64,000 nucleotides of DNA from assembly GCF_010389155.1 (NCBI RefSeq), contig NC_057768.1, positions 41,767,633 to 41,831,632 of the forward strand, written 5' to 3'. Positions 9,786 through 22,203 of the stretch are shown here, piece by piece. The stretch is from Erigeron canadensis. Its lineage: Eukaryota; Streptophyta; Magnoliopsida; Asterales; Asteraceae. The notes under the pieces were generated by a model. The model saw only the letters and a list, made by a program, of their open reading frames with translations. It had not been told where the DNA came from and ran no database searches. Within the stretch, counting starts at the first letter, position 1. Each line of letters opens with the position of its first letter. A program made the translations under genes and the position numbers.

Positions 9786-12700
9786 ATGAAAAAGGGCATG
9801 TTATGGAATCAAACGATATGTTGCGCCAAAAGGCTTGGTTTCGTAGGTGTTTTTGTCTCTCTTTTGTGTGTGGTTTTTGTTGATCTTTTGGAAAGAAATC
9901 CTTTATTACATAAACAAACGTTATATGGTCATGGAGCTAACTCAAGATATCAGATTATCGACGAAGTTCCTGTATGATTCCCCATTAATCCTATCATTTG
10001 TAAATTTTTTATATATATAATGTGTATCGTCGTGTTCTTGGTTTAATTTGTTAACCATTCCATTTAAATGTGTATGGTCATCATCTAGCATGTTGTTACT
10101 TATAATTCTATCGTTCAACGTCAAGTGGGATATGAAGTCATTTTTTAATTGATCAAGTAGATTATTTTTCAACAAGTGTCTGGTTCTATCAGAAAGATTG
10201 TGAAATAAACAAATGAGAATCCATATAAGTTAACTATATGGATTCAAGAGAATGCTTAATAGATGCAAAGTAAGTAGCAACTGAAACTTTTCATTTTTGT
10301 GTGTCTTGTTGGTGTCATGATATAAGAAAACATATCAATGATTCTATTTAGTTGTTCTCAATTGCAAGTTCAAGAGCTTTTCCCAGAGTAAGTAGCATTA
10401 CATTCTTGTTTTCGTTGGTTGTGAATATTCTGTAGATATCATTACTCATCTCTATTGTCGTGTTTATATTAGTATAGATCTCATTAATTGTGATTATATA
10501 TGTAAGGTCTAATGACATGTTGTGTTTGCAGTCAACACTATACAGCCTTAAAGAGTTTGACCAAAATACTATTGTTACCAAGGATTTTAACCTGCCTTGC
10601 ATAAGTTCTAAAAGATCCACATCTAAGGGATGTGACAAAGAAAAATGGCAAGAAAATGTTCCCGAGTCACTTGACTGTGAAGATTACCAAACAACAGTTC
10701 TCAGAGAACTTAATGAGCATGTACAGAGAAAGGCATGCTCACATCCACCTACATTGGGTCACACTCTGGGGTCTGCAGGATCACCATCTATGGTCAAGCG
10801 TCCTCCTATTCGAGCCCTACTTTCATCACCTAATGAATTGGAAAATTCTTACACTAGGCCCTCTCGTAAGCTTGCTGATATTGGATCGATTGTTAGTGGC
10901 GATGGACCATTATTGATAGGCGTTGTAGTGACAACTATGGTGGTAACATTGGGCCTTTTTGCATTGGTCTTGTTTTGTTGTCTTGGACGTGATGCACTTA
11001 GACCCGCAAAAGTTGGAGCAAAACAAGAGGAAACGGAAGAGGAAGAGGAAGATGAACTAGTTGTCAACTTACGCTCCAAGGACTATAAAGGCAAATTAGG
11101 TAATATTCAAATGGTGTCAACTTGTGAGTTTTTCGGTTAATATGATCCTTTATGATTTTATCATTTTAAACGTTGTTACCTTTTTCAGGTACTTTACAAA
11201 GATCCATGAGAGTGTCAATTCGTTCTCCCAACACCCACAGTTTGCTTGAAAATGTTGATGAGTCAAAAACTGTACCGCCTCCACCAGGAAAAGTCGCTCT
11301 TATATCACCCTCACGACCAGCGTCACCACCACCCCCACCTCCGCCCCCACCACCATCTGGCCCATCAACATTATCAACATTTCCAACAGCTCCACCACCA
11401 CCACCTAGGCCTCCGGGCTCAAAAGTACCACTACCACCACCACCACCGCCAAGTTCTTCTGGTTCACTACCACCAAAGCCAAGTAGTATTAAAAAACATT
11501 TAGTATCTGGCAGTAAAAGGAATGCCAATGTCAAAGAACAAGACAAACATGATGGAGATTCTGACAGTACAACAACCAAGCTAAAGCCCTTTTTTTGGGA
11601 TAAGGTGAATGCTGTTCATGGTCGTTCAATGGTTTGGCATCATCTTAGTGATGGATCATTTAAGTAAGGGTTTCAAGTTATATAGATCTTCCGTTTTGGT
11701 TACTAAACCAAGCTGCATTATATACTCACAGGCTTTGAAATTTACAGGTTTGATGAGGATATGATGGTTAGCTTATTTGGTTACGTGGCTGCTCAAAATA
11801 AGAAAGAGCGTGGAAATATTGATTTAAACTTACATACTCAAACCAAACTGATTCAGATCCTTGATGGAAAGAAATCTCAGAATTTAGCCATTCTTCTAAA
11901 AGCATTGAATGTGACAAGCGATCAAGTTTGTGAGGCGGTTAACAAAGGTGAGTTGCTTTATATGACAATAAAGACCGTGTCTCTTTGTGTTGGTGAATTG
12001 GTCAATGATTAAAATGTGAATGTGTGCTTAGGCACTCATCTTCCGGTCGAGCTTATTTCAACTTTGTTGAAAATGGCACCCGCTCAAGAAGAAGAACAAA
12101 AACTTCGGATGTATAGTGGTGACATTAACCAACTCGGTTCTTCAGAACGTTTTCTCAAAAATTTGGTTGAGATACCGTTTGCATTCAAGCGCCTTGAAGC
12201 TTTGTTGTTTATGAGTTCTCTTCGCGAGGATTATCATATAGCTAAAGAGTCATTTTCCACCTTAGAGGTATTACATTTCACTCAAATAGCTTTTAGATCA
12301 TTTATATCTTTCCGATTCAACAAATAATGCAATCTGCTTGCCCATTTTCTATAGGGAATAAGGAAACACTTAAAATATATCTTTGTGATTAGGAATTCAT
12401 GATTTGATTTTAATTATATTGTACATGAATTGCAGGTAGCTTGCAACAAACTTACAAGTAGTAGACTCTTTTTAAGGCTTTTGGAAGCAGTTCTCAAGAC
12501 AGGTAACCGAATGAATGATGGTACGTACCGAGGTGGGGCCCAAGCATTCAAACTAGATACACTTTTAAAGCTCTCTGATGTCAAAGGGACAGATGGAAAA
12601 ACGACACTCCTATCCTTTGTGGTTCAGGAAATCATTAGATACGAAGGAATCAAAGTGGCTAGAAGCCGAGGACTTGAACCAAACAATGAAACCCCGGAAT

Positions 12701-14382
12701 ACCTTAAAAAGTTAGGTATGGATGTTGTTTCAAAGTTAAGCGATGAACTTAATGATGTGAAACAAGCAGCAATTCTTGACGGTGAGATGCTAACTTCCAC
12801 TGTTTCTAAAGTGGGCAATATGTTGAAGAAAACAAGAGAGTTTATGAATGAAGATATGAAAACAGCAGAAGGGGCAACCGAGTTCAATGATGCCCTTACA
12901 AGGTTTCTGCATTATGCAGAAGCTGATATTAAGTGGATGATTGAAGAAGAGAAACGCATAATGACATTGGTGAAGAGCACCGCCGATTATTTCCATGGGA
13001 AGTCAGGAAAAGATGAAGGGTTGAGATTGTTTGCCATTGTTAGGGACTTCTTGCGGCTTTTGGATACTACATGTAATGAAGTGAGAAAAACTATACCAAA
13101 GGCTTGCGATAAACCAAATACTCCTGGAAAATCACACAAGCAGTATTGGCAAAGCACTCGAGATAAGTTAATGATTATGAAAGATGCAGTAAGGTTGATA
13201 CTTGAATCGATATATAATGATGAAGCAGAGCAAAGTCAAAATGAGGCATGCCAGCAGTCTTCACCAACGCCACATACTTCATTTTTTCAAGATAAACTAG
13301 CCCTCATGGCTATTAATAATCAGGAAACGGATTCAGATTCAGATGATTGGAGTTCAGAGGATGAGGAAACAAAGCGTAATCGAAAGGAGGCAAAACAGTC
13401 CGCGCTAAATGCCTTGAAAAACAAGATGGATGATTCCAATGTAGATGGTTGGAGTTCTGATGATGAGGAAAACAAACCACTTGATTCTGAAGAAACAAGT
13501 CAGCAGTTCTTATCGGATGATAACAATGAAATCCTGCTCTCAGAGGTCATACATAAATGGATGAATGATCCAGAAACTAGTGGCAACGTAACAAGACAGG
13601 CTCAAAAGGAGCAAGAATGTACAGTAGAACTACATGCTTCTGAAACAAGCCAACAACAGTCGTCGGATGTTAATGATAAACTACTGATCACAGCCAATGA
13701 AGATGGACAGATCAATGATATAGATGTGGATGGGTATCATTCAGAAGGCGACACAAGAAATCAGAGACCAAATGAGACTGGGCATATCTCAAAAGCACCT
13801 TCTTTTAAAGAAACGGGTCAACACTCTTGGGATACTAACGATAAGTTATTGACCCCGTTGATCAAGGATGAGCGGATAAATGATGCAAATGAAAATGGTT
13901 ATCATTCAGAAAGCGACCCAACAAATCAGAGTCAAAATGAGCATTCCTCGAAACCACCTTCTTTTGAAAAAACGAGTCAACACTCATGGGATTATGATGA
14001 GAAACTATTGATTCCGGTGGTCAAAGATGAGCGGATGAATGATTCATATGCAAGTGGTTATCAAACAGAAGGTGACAATACAACAATGCAAAGTCAAAAT
14101 GAGCATTTCTTGAAACCACTTTCTTTTGAAGAAACGAACCAACTTTCATTCGATGAGAACGAAAAGCTACTAATCCCAATAAACAAAGATGAGCGAATGA
14201 ATAGTTCAGATACTGATGGCGAGGTACGAATTGAAAGTCAAAAAGAGGTGAAACATATAGGGGAGCAAAACCAACAACCTTTCGTGGATGACGACCATGA
14301 CTTAGCTCCTCCGACCATTGAACACGAGCAGATATATGTTTCGAGCTTAGATCACGAGGAGAACATGTCTCATACAACATAA
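9786..14382 (+). CDS. Class I formin (formin-like protein) with repeat-bearing C-terminal tail
   Basis: Six exons with GT-AG borders: 9786-9971, 10532-11099, 11189-11663, 11748-11947, 12032-12267 and 12436-14382. They join in frame to 1203 residues. In order: an N-terminal hydrophobic signal (about 16-32); a short extracellular region; one membrane segment (about 189-213, GPLLIGVVVTTMVV); an acidic stretch; a proline-rich FH1 (about 281-349); FH2 from about 383 (LKPFFWDKV) to 800, with FKRLEALLF, TGNRMNDGT and FKLDTLLKLSDVKGTDGKT; then a tail of about 400 acidic residues. Class I formins sit in the plasma membrane, bind profilin-actin through FH1, and nucleate and cap actin filaments through FH2, linking cortical actin to the wall. 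The tail has at least four degenerate units of 53-56 residues (from about 958, 1014, 1067 and 1121), each with an ETxQ-like start and KLL; this is longer than I expect for the family. The start could also be the ATG at 9798. Exon borders are inferred from splice motifs and frame. Confidence 0.88.
13642..14290 (+). repeat. Four degenerate 159-168 bp repeats inside the formin tail
   Basis: In-frame units begin near 13642, 13810, 13969 and 14131 (spacings 168, 159 and 162). The peptides align as ETSQQ.., ETGQHSWD.., KTSQHSWD.. and ETNQLSFD.., each followed by a KLL motif; the last three then have the KDER motif. All spacings are multiples of three, so the frame has been kept during duplication. 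A possible older unit lies upstream near 13490 (ETSQQFLSDD). Confidence 0.8.
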
Positions 14383-15480
14383 GTATTGATCATTGTACTA
14401 TAGACCCATTATTTCTTTAATCATTCATTACACCTCTATTGATTCTTTTAGTACCATTTTTTTAGACTATAATCTAATTAGTATTATGGGTAGCAAGTTG
14501 TTAATTCTATATATTACGAGCAGACAACTGGTACTCTTTAATTTTATAAGTATCATGCTTGTACAAGTATAACAGCTTAAATACACTAATTTTAGGCATA
14601 AGTTTTATACCGAAACAAATTTGACTATTTTTTCAAAACTTATCACTAACTTTTTATTGTTTGCAAGGCAAAAACTTCTCACAAACTAATTACACAATTC
14701 GCTGACACTTTTTTCCTGAACTTCACTTGATGTCGCCGCACGTAGCTTTGATTAGTAACGATATACAACGAGTTACTACTTCTTACCACCTACTAAAATG
14801 CATTCACAGTTTAAGAATGAGATTGGTCATATTATTCAATGTAACAAGTACTATGATCATCCATCCAACTTCGAATATTTGATCAAATAAGTTTAGCGTA
14901 TATTCATAATAACAAAAGAGCACACCAAAGATATACGCATCACGAGCTTCGATATGATCTTATGGAATATTTGACGTAATAATAATAACTAGTTTAGTCC
15001 TTTTTTGAAAAAAATTTAGACATAAATTTTTGGTCGTTTTTTAATTTTATGTTTTTGTCTAATATCTTGTCTTTATTAAACTGATATAATGGTTTTAATT
15101 TTATCAATGTATCGTATTATTTTAATTCATGAAATGTGTTTATTTTTTTAAATAAAAACATTTTTATATTAATTATTAATAATTAGTAGACGTGGCATCT
15201 ACAATTGAGTTTCAATGTGTATAGTTGGAGGTAAATGTTCATTGTGAAGAAGTTAGTATGAAAGCTGATGTAACAACTTTGAAAGTGATTTCAATATAAC
15301 CGGTAAGATCACCCACTTGGAGAAGGAGAACACAAAGCTTTTCTTATTTGGTCGTCTTTCTGAATAACATCGTTTTCCGGACCACTACTAATGATTGTAC
15401 GTACAACCCAAGTTTGGAGCCCTAGTGGTTTACCTGACAGTCTTGGAAAGTTGGATTTGGACTGGGCTTATAAATGAAAC
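14383..15480. other. Formin 3' flank and intergenic DNA
   Basis: AT-rich, including the presumed formin 3' untranslated region. No additional gene seen. Confidence 0.45.
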
Positions 15481-15485
15481 TAACA

Positions 15486-15770
15486 AGATCATGTTCATGG
15501 TTCATTCGTTTAATTTAACAATCTGAAATATTTCTAATTCGTTTAATTTAACGAGCGATTCACAAATTATTTATGTTCCTTCATTTAATTTAATCAACCG
15601 TTCACAACAAGTAAATGAACATTAACATAGACAAACCAATTTTACATGTAATTGAATAAACGAACGGATGTTCATAAATATAAACGAACGAACGAATATG
15701 AACGTTGACGAAGATATTATCAAAACGTTCATTAGCAAACTATGTTCATGTTTGTTCGTTTTACTAAACC
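15486..15770. repeat. Repeat-rich segment with TTCGTTTAATTTAAC motifs
   Basis: The motif TTCGTTTAATTTAAC occurs twice (near 15506 and 15539), a diverged form (TTCATTTAATTTAATC) lies near 15581, and AAACGAACGAACGAA lies near 15690 in partial inverted relation. This resembles a decayed MITE with subterminal repeats. Clear ends are not visible. It lies directly upstream of the GeBP-like gene. Confidence 0.4.
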
Positions 15771-15859
15771 GAAAGGATTTTTTTGGGTGTTGTCTTGTTG
15801 ACACGGCGCCTCACTCAGTCGTCCGCAATAAAACCTTCCTCATCTTCCAAATTAAACCG

Positions 15860-15868
15860 AAACCCTAA
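15860..15868 (+). promoter_or_regulatory. telo-box in GeBP-like gene leader
   Basis: AAACCCTAA, 19 bases before the ATG. In plants this motif is frequent near the start of genes active in dividing cells, often with site II elements. Its role here is inferred from position alone. Confidence 0.45.
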
Positions 15869-15887
15869 AAATTCAATCGATTAATCA

Positions 15888-17078
15888 ATGGCATCCAAAA
15901 AATCCACACCACTAGATGACCCACCATCTGCTTCATCCGAATCATCAGAATCCGAATCAGAAGATGAACAAGAACAACAAGAAATCATCACCCAAAAATC
16001 AATCCCACAACCAACTTCATCAACCTCTGAATCAGAAACATCCGGATCCGATGAATCGGATGACGAAACCCCTGAACCCAAAATCCAAACCCCAGTTCCA
16101 AAACCACCACCATCCTCTGATTCAGAATCATCTGAACCAGGTTCTGAATCTGAATCTGAACACCAAACACCACATAAACCTTCAATCTTTGAATTCGAAT
16201 CTGATATCAAATCCCCATCTGCTTCTGATTTTGCGATTAAACCCTCAAAAAAGATCAAAACTTTTCAAACTTCAGATAAAAATCCAACTTTAAAACGCCA
16301 TATTTCAGGTCCATCTGATAATAATAATAATAAAAAATCCAAGATTGTTTCAAATGGGGATACTGAAGATGAAAAAAAGGCTGTAATTAAAAGGGTTTGG
16401 AGTGAAGATGATGAGATAATGTTGTTGCAAGGTTTTATTGAGTATCAGTTGAAAAACGGGTATTCACCATTATCCGATATGGATGGTTTTTATCGGTTTT
16501 CGATGGATAATATACCCGGTAATGCTTCGAAAAGTCAGTTGTATGAGAAGGTTAGGAGGTTGAAGAAGAAGTTTAGGGTTAATGTTGAGAAAGTTGGGCC
16601 TAATGGTAAAGACCCTGTGTTTGCAAAGCCTCACGACGCTAAGATTTTCGAGATATCGAAAAAGATTTGGGGAGTTGATGGTTGTGAGAGTGGTGCGAAT
16701 TTTAAAGCTAAGACGCCGGTGCCTAAGCCTAAGGCGGCTCCTAAAGTTAAGACTCCGGTTAAAGTTAAGGCGAAAGTTGAAGAGAAAGTTGATGAGGTAA
16801 TGGAGGAGGAGGATGTGGATGATGATAAGGTTGATGAGGCAATTGAGGATTTTGAGACGTTGTATCCGTATTGGAATGTTGGATTGAATAATGAAGTTTC
16901 GACGTCTTTGAAGTTTCCTGCGGGTATTGTTGAATTGGTTAAGGAGAATATGAGTGTTATTGGGGAGGATAAGGCGAAAGAAATGGATGAGAAGTGGAAA
17001 GCACTTTTGGAGGATGAAGCTAAGTTGCAGCGGAAGAGAATCGCGTTGCTGAGTAAAGTAGGTTATGTTGAGACGTGA
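15888..17078 (+). CDS. GeBP/STOREKEEPER-like transcription regulator (DUF573)
   Basis: Intronless, 396 residues. Residues 1-165 are a low-complexity acidic and Ser/Pro-rich region with a lysine-rich nuclear-signal-like patch (SDNNNNKKSK). Residues about 168-265 form the DUF573 DNA-binding domain, with KRVWSEDDEIMLLQGFIEYQ at its start, then the YEKVRRLKKKF and KIWG motifs. A Lys/Val/Pro-rich linker and a short acidic stretch follow. The C-terminal region (about 325-396) has the leucine-zipper-like helix seen in GeBP proteins (EMDEKWKALLEDEAKLQRKR). GeBP family members act in the nucleus, for example in cytokinin response and trichome gene control, and some associate with Mediator. The single-exon structure fits the family. 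The exact orthologue cannot be given from sequence alone. Confidence 0.9.
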   Translation: MASKKSTPLDDPPSASSESSESESEDEQEQQEIITQKSIPQPTSSTSESETSGSDESDDETPEPKIQTPVPKPPPSSDSESSEPGSESESEHQTPHKPSIFEFESDIKSPSASDFAIKPSKKIKTFQTSDKNPTLKRHISGPSDNNNNKKSKIVSNGDTEDEKKAVIKRVWSEDDEIMLLQGFIEYQLKNGYSPLSDMDGFYRFSMDNIPGNASKSQLYEKVRRLKKKFRVNVEKVGPNGKDPVFAKPHDAKIFEISKKIWGVDGCESGANFKAKTPVPKPKAAPKVKTPVKVKAKVEEKVDEVMEEEDVDDDKVDEAIEDFETLYPYWNVGLNNEVSTSLKFPAGIVELVKENMSVIGEDKAKEMDEKWKALLEDEAKLQRKRIALLSKVGYVET

Positions 17079-17940
17079 TAGGTAAACGAGTCACCTTTGA
17101 CATATACAACTATGAAGCTTGTGCATTTTCTTTTTAGCTTATATGTCTGCATATCTTTGACGTTTTTACTGGATTAAATAATTTTAGATAATGATACTTT
17201 CTATGGTTTGTTGATCACTTATGGTATTGTGTTTAATTACTAATGATCATTCGAGTTTGAGATTAGCGTAACATGTGTTTTAATCATTTTGCTTATGTCT
17301 CTAATGGAATCAATGATGTTCAATCTATGATGCTCTAAATGGTTCGTCGATCAAAAAGTGATGATGTGTTTAACTACAGCTGCTAATTCGAGCGTGAAAC
17401 TAGTATAACGTGTTTAGTTAGCTTATGGCTCTGCATGTATAGTTACATCTTTTTAGGGTTAAAGATATTCAGTTTTCTATACCATACATGGTTTGTTGAT
17501 CACCCATGACATGGTCTATATGTATGATTGACTGTTTAAGCCTAATTAGTGTAGTTTGTTTTTTAATGATATAGCAAATGGTTCGTCATATCTTGGTTTA
17601 ACTATAGGTTATGATATTAGCGATCTGGTTGTTGGTTACTTGGACTTCATTCTTAATCAAATTAGATAGTTTTGGTGCCTAAAAATCTACAATTATTCTT
17701 GTAAACTACCTTAGTGCATCTTGTTTTGTTGAGCAGTTTCAATTTGCTACCTACGATGTACAAATTGTTTTACCCAGTATGGCACACATCGTTTATTGAT
17801 CTAGTTTATGGCTGAAGTTAGTTAGAGACACATATCTTTGACACACTATCTCTTTTTATAGACTTCTAGACTCTAACACGTGTTCTTACTAGTCATACTA
17901 TACCACAGTGTACTGGATATTCAAATGATCCGTATCAACT
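17079..17940. other. GeBP-like 3' flank, no gene seen
   Basis: Non-coding. A loosely repeated phrase (ATGGTTTGTTGATCAC near 17202 and 17491, ATGGTTCGTCGATC near 17339) suggests old local duplication downstream of the gene. Confidence 0.4.
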
Positions 17941-17959
17941 TTCACTTACGTCACAACAT

Positions 17960-18720
17960 CCGTGATCTCAAGGATGAAGAAAGCTCTTCAGATCATTAAC
18001 CTCTTTCTAAATACTGTTGTCGATGTTGTTCCAAGGGACGAGAACTTCTGAAACAGCTATATTCTTTGAGCTAGCCATCTTTGTGTCAAAATAACTTACC
18101 GTGTAGCTCTAAGTTTCTTGGTCTCTTCATATTCTTTCTTCTCTGTTTGCAACTTGGCTGCCTGAACTTGGAGTTCATGCTTGTGACCTCCTCGAAAGTC
18201 ATTTGGTACCTTCAAATCTTATCAAGTTCATTGATTCCCTTTTTTAATCTTATTTTAGTAGCTTCTGCATCAAAATATGGCATGTCATATTTTATGACGA
18301 TATCTAGCTGTTCAAGATTTGCTACCAAAATTATTCTTTGCCTTTCCTTGTAATTCTTTTCATGTAAACCTCGGCCTAGACCCGTTGTATCATGGAAAGG
18401 TAATGTTCAACACTTCGACTGTCCAACATGTTAGATTAGATGAGACTACCAACTTACCATTTTGAAACCTGGATGATGAACGTCTATGTAAGCTAGCCCA
18501 TAAAGTATCAATTCATATAGTTCCCTGTACCAATTTGGTTAAACCACATTCACAGCCTTGTCTGCTGACCCATAATTGTTAGTAGTTATTGCAAGTCTTG
18601 GGGAATCGCCCTTCATAGGAACTTGGCTCTTGGGGTCCAATTATGGCCAACTGATGACCAAGGATGCCGTGTGTGTGTCTGTGTGTGTTTTCCCTCTAAT
18701 ATTGTGGCATTTAAAGCATC
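17960..18720 (-). pseudogene. Decayed remnant of an intron-containing, coiled-coil-encoding gene
   Basis: The minus strand shows gene-like blocks. One exon-like block (about 18640-18450) reads GDSPRLAITTNNYGSADKAV, then an in-frame stop, then PNWYRELYELILYGLAYIDV, and ends at a good splice donor (ATG before GTAAGT). A second block (about 18362-18215) reads HEKNYKERQRIILVANLEQ and on to INELDKI and a stop. After a frame change comes a coiled-coil-like HELQVQAAKLQTEKKEYEET, again ending at a GTAAGT donor (about 18100). Stops and frame changes make it non-functional. I do not recognise the family. It could also be a gene fragment captured by a mobile element. Confidence 0.4.
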
Positions 18721-18771
18721 TATGAAATCATCAACTTTTTTTTCTCACTTCAAAGTTTTTGGTCCTTCCTA

Positions 18772-19091
18772 TCTATACTTCTATACTTCAATACTACTAT
18801 ATAAAGATTATACACTTTTGTTAAAAAGTTAAAAAAGGAGAGATGCAAAATGACCATTATACCCTTAATGAATTAACCTACACCATTGGTCCCTTATCTT
18901 TTAAAATATCCCACTACCCCTTTAGATCAATTACCTCTACATCAATTACATTTACATCAACCTACACCACTCGACACCGCCGCCGCTACCACCACCACCA
19001 CCACCACCAATAGTCACGCCATCACCACCTGTTGCCGACACCACCAGACCACCGTAGCCATCACCGCCACATTGCGCGGGTACCGTGCTAG
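18772..19091 (+). mobile_element. Small non-autonomous Helitron (320 bp)
   Basis: Starts TCTATACTTCTATACTTC directly after an A and ends CTAG directly before a T, as expected for Helitron insertion between A and T. A GC-rich segment (TTGCGCGGGTACCGTG) precedes the end. The interior is a CCACCA-rich patch with no gene. Similar elements lie at 36281 and 49953. Confidence 0.6.
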
Positions 19092-20530
19092 TCTTTAATT
19101 CAAGAACACTACTGAATAGACTTACTAAGTTGCTAATTACTCTTGCAGCCTCCCTTATCCAAGATTCTAAACTAGGTTTACTAGAATCTGTTGATATGTA
19201 ATACACTTATATGTAACTTGAATAATCAAATACTCATTCCTTGTCTAAGCTTTGTTGATATGTATCAAACCAAAGATGTAAAATCCATGATTTATGAATA
19301 CCACTAGATTTAGTTCACCATAAGTATTAGCTGCATGAGCCAGTTAATGGTTCTCTACCATAAGAAAACCGCCATTTACGCCCTTAGCAATCTTCCCTCT
19401 TAGAAATTAGAATTTCTCCTTTTTCTTTGTCATTAATGCTTAATATATTACATGAAGCACAGGGGCATGCGTGACTGTTTTGACTAATCCTTATCTAGTT
19501 ACAACTCGTCATTTGTGTGCGTTACTATTATCGACTGGAACTTAAATGATGAATTAAGTACCTGATAGCTGCATACATGTTTCGAAGATAATGGATGGTA
19601 ATTCATTGCCAGATTTTTGTTATTTAATTTACATTGGTCCTCTATCAAATTTGCAAGTTGATCAAAGAAAAGCATATTCATTTAACATGTTCAATTGTAG
19701 TATACTTTTATTAGCCATTTATCTGTCTAAACATAATACTTGCCCAAGTAACGAAGTATTACTGTAATCCTTGAAAGCGAATTCATTGTTAAATTTCTAG
19801 TTGCATTTTTATATAGCAAATCGTAATTAATTTTCTAGTGTTGAATATAGTTTTTGAGCTGGTGAATCAAGTGATGAACAAGTTCTTGTACCCATTTTCA
19901 ATTGTTACGTCTTTTACCATATCATGTTCAAATTATGTATTTCAAACATTGCTGTTGTACCTGAAACAATGGTTGTCATCTTATCTATGAAGTATTTTAT
20001 TTTGACATGTTAGCTCATATTCAAACGATATTGTGGGTACATTCTATAATACCCACACTATTCTTTTCGGTATGCAATTGTCAAGTTGCAACCACTCAAA
20101 ATCTTAAATGCATGCTCTGGATAGTTTGGGAACTAAAAAGTTGTATATTTGCACTCTGTTCAATTTATGTGCAGTGTGTGTGTGTGTGTGTTTTACTCTG
20201 TAACATGAGGCTTATTGGTCTTTCTAAGTTTATGTGGCTAAGGAGACAATAGGATGGTTAGAAATATTACTATATAATGTGGTCATCAAGTTTCTTGAAA
20301 TGACTTTTGATATTGGTATTGTTCATCCTTGGTGGTCACAATAACCAGTGTAGCCAATTTTTACAACATGAGTTGTGTGTCTGGACTCTAAAGCCATGTT
20401 TCAAGTCACAAAAGGCTTTTTGTTATATGGAAATGCGTTCTGGTTTTAGTGGGAATGAAAGTATTGATGTTGGATACAAAGAAATTCTTTGTTATTTTTT
20501 CTCAAGGGCAAATTATTATACTAATAATAA
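19092..20530. other. Intergenic DNA with (TG)n tract
   Basis: No gene seen. A (GT)n microsatellite lies at about 20175-20192. Open frames here are short and unlike known proteins. Confidence 0.45.
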
Positions 20531-20534
20531 TAGA

Positions 20535-20640
20535 ATCCAAAAAGCAACCGGGATTGAACCCTGATCTTTTTTTTTCTTCTCATGGGACAAGAGTCTCTAT
20601 CAAACGGGATTTACCCCACATTGCCGCATTATTTGGTATG
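20535..20640 (-). repeat. tRNA-like SINE fragment
   Basis: The minus strand contains a strong box B (AGGGTTCAATCCCGGTTGC) preceded by TTTGATAGAGACTCTTGTCC, a tRNA-like arrangement with an A-rich insertion between them. No target duplication seen. Confidence 0.4.
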
Positions 20641-20933
20641 TGGATGTCAAGAAAAGCTATCAAGAGTTCCGATAGATTCTTAGTGCCCTTCTGGCATCAA
20701 GTCGTTAAACTTGATTTTAAATCTTTTAATACCTAAACAACAAATAAAATTTTCTATTCTAGAAATCCTATGCCCTAACCGACTAACGTGTACATTGATA
20801 TATAACTATATTATGGTGTAAATCCATGTCTCATGTTAGTAAATAACTAAATATATAAAATTATAAACCAAGAAGCAGTTTTTTCTATGTTCATTGGGTT
20901 TAGATCGATACATCGTTGTGCTTAAATGATGGA

Positions 20934-21038
20934 TATAGATTTGAATAAGTTGGGTTTCTAACAAATGATATTAGAGACTTAGAGTAATGATTAATATAGA
21001 TTTGGATAAGTTGGGTTTCTAACAAATGATATTAGAGA
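20934..21038. repeat. Two-copy direct repeat, 61-bp spacing
   Basis: A 44-base block containing AAGTTGGGTTTCTAACAAAT starts at 20934 and again at 20995 with one mismatch. It abuts the left end of the MITE at 21045. Confidence 0.75.
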
Positions 21039-21044
21039 ATTAAA

Positions 21045-21336
21045 GGGCGCGTTTGGTTCACAAAATGTTTTTGGAAGGAATGAAATTTGTCAAAGGAATT
21101 AGATTATGAAGGAATGTAATTTGACGGAATGTTTTTGATTTTTTGAAGATTTAAGTGAGGGATGAAACGGAATTCTTTCCCCCATCCACAAGGATTGGAG
21201 ATTCCATCAAATGAGGGAATGTTTACATTCCAACAGAATGTGATTCCTCCATCTTTAACCAACCAAACACATTAAGGAATGAAATTTAATTCCAATTCCA
21301 TTGGATTCCATCAAATTCTGTTAACCAAACGCGACC
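21045..21336. mobile_element. Harbinger/Tourist-like MITE
   Basis: Left end GGGCGCGTTTGGTT and right end AACCAAACGCGACC are inverted repeats. A TTA/TAA-type flank is present on both sides (TAAA at 21041-21044, TTA at 21337-21339). The 292-bp interior is built of GGAATG-like repeats with internal self-complementarity. No coding capacity. Confidence 0.65.
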
Positions 21337-22203
21337 TTAGAGTTACGATTATTTCCTCAATCACTAGTCTAATACAAATTAATTATATTTAGTTATCACT
21401 TCGATGGAGTTGGAGATAATATGCTTTCATGGGTTTAAAGTTTAAACCCATTGCCATTTCCAAATCTTTGCAATCAAACTATTGTGTTCAAAAGTAGACC
21501 CAAAAACCCCATTCCGAAACCCATCCAAGTAAACATTTCCGAAATATTCTGTGTCTATAATTGTAATGTAAGATTAATATTATTATATGTCGTACTGTCA
21601 AGTTTGTTAACGTACAGCCTCAAAACCATGATTACAAAAGTCAGGTGATAGATGTACGTAAGAGTTGCTCATATGTTTTCTTTGGCACTACTACTCTTTT
21701 ATGCATCTCTTTTCAAATTCAAACATACGCATATAAACCCATAAATTATTCACATTCACAAATCACAAAATAGTACTCGATGAGCATTATAACAAAAACA
21801 AATAAATTCATACCTTCATTTACTAAAAAGACTATATATTATATAACCAAAATTTGGATGGAATAATTGTTTCTTAATCTAATATGATCAATACATCAAA
21901 AGTATCATCACTTCAAGACAAGATGCATTTTGCTAAATTTCTTTTAACCGTGGTGATATCAAAATTCACCGAAATAGCAAAAGTTAAAACTAGCTCGATC
22001 TTCATTTCTCCTCTTTAATTTACAGCTTAAGAACGTACTCCAACTCTGACCTTCAAAATTACCAAACTACCCTCATCCGTACTATCCTCCACTCCTTTCC
22101 AGCAAAACCACCATTCTGTACCAGATCGAAGAAAAAGATCGAGAACAATCCATAACAAATTTCAACTAGTTAAAAGGTAAAAAAGTAAAACATTACCTTT
22201 GAT
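21337..22203. other. Intergenic DNA and bHLH gene 3' flank
   Basis: No gene seen. The part nearest 22200 would be the 3' untranslated region of the minus-strand bHLH gene. Confidence 0.4.

Noticed and set aside
10348..10638. 96-codon minus-strand open frame
   Set aside because: Overlaps formin intron 1 and exon 2 on the other strand; a shadow.
18886..19206. Frames rich in Thr/His (plus) and Gly/Val (minus)
   Set aside because: Both come from the CCACCA-rich interior of a small Helitron.
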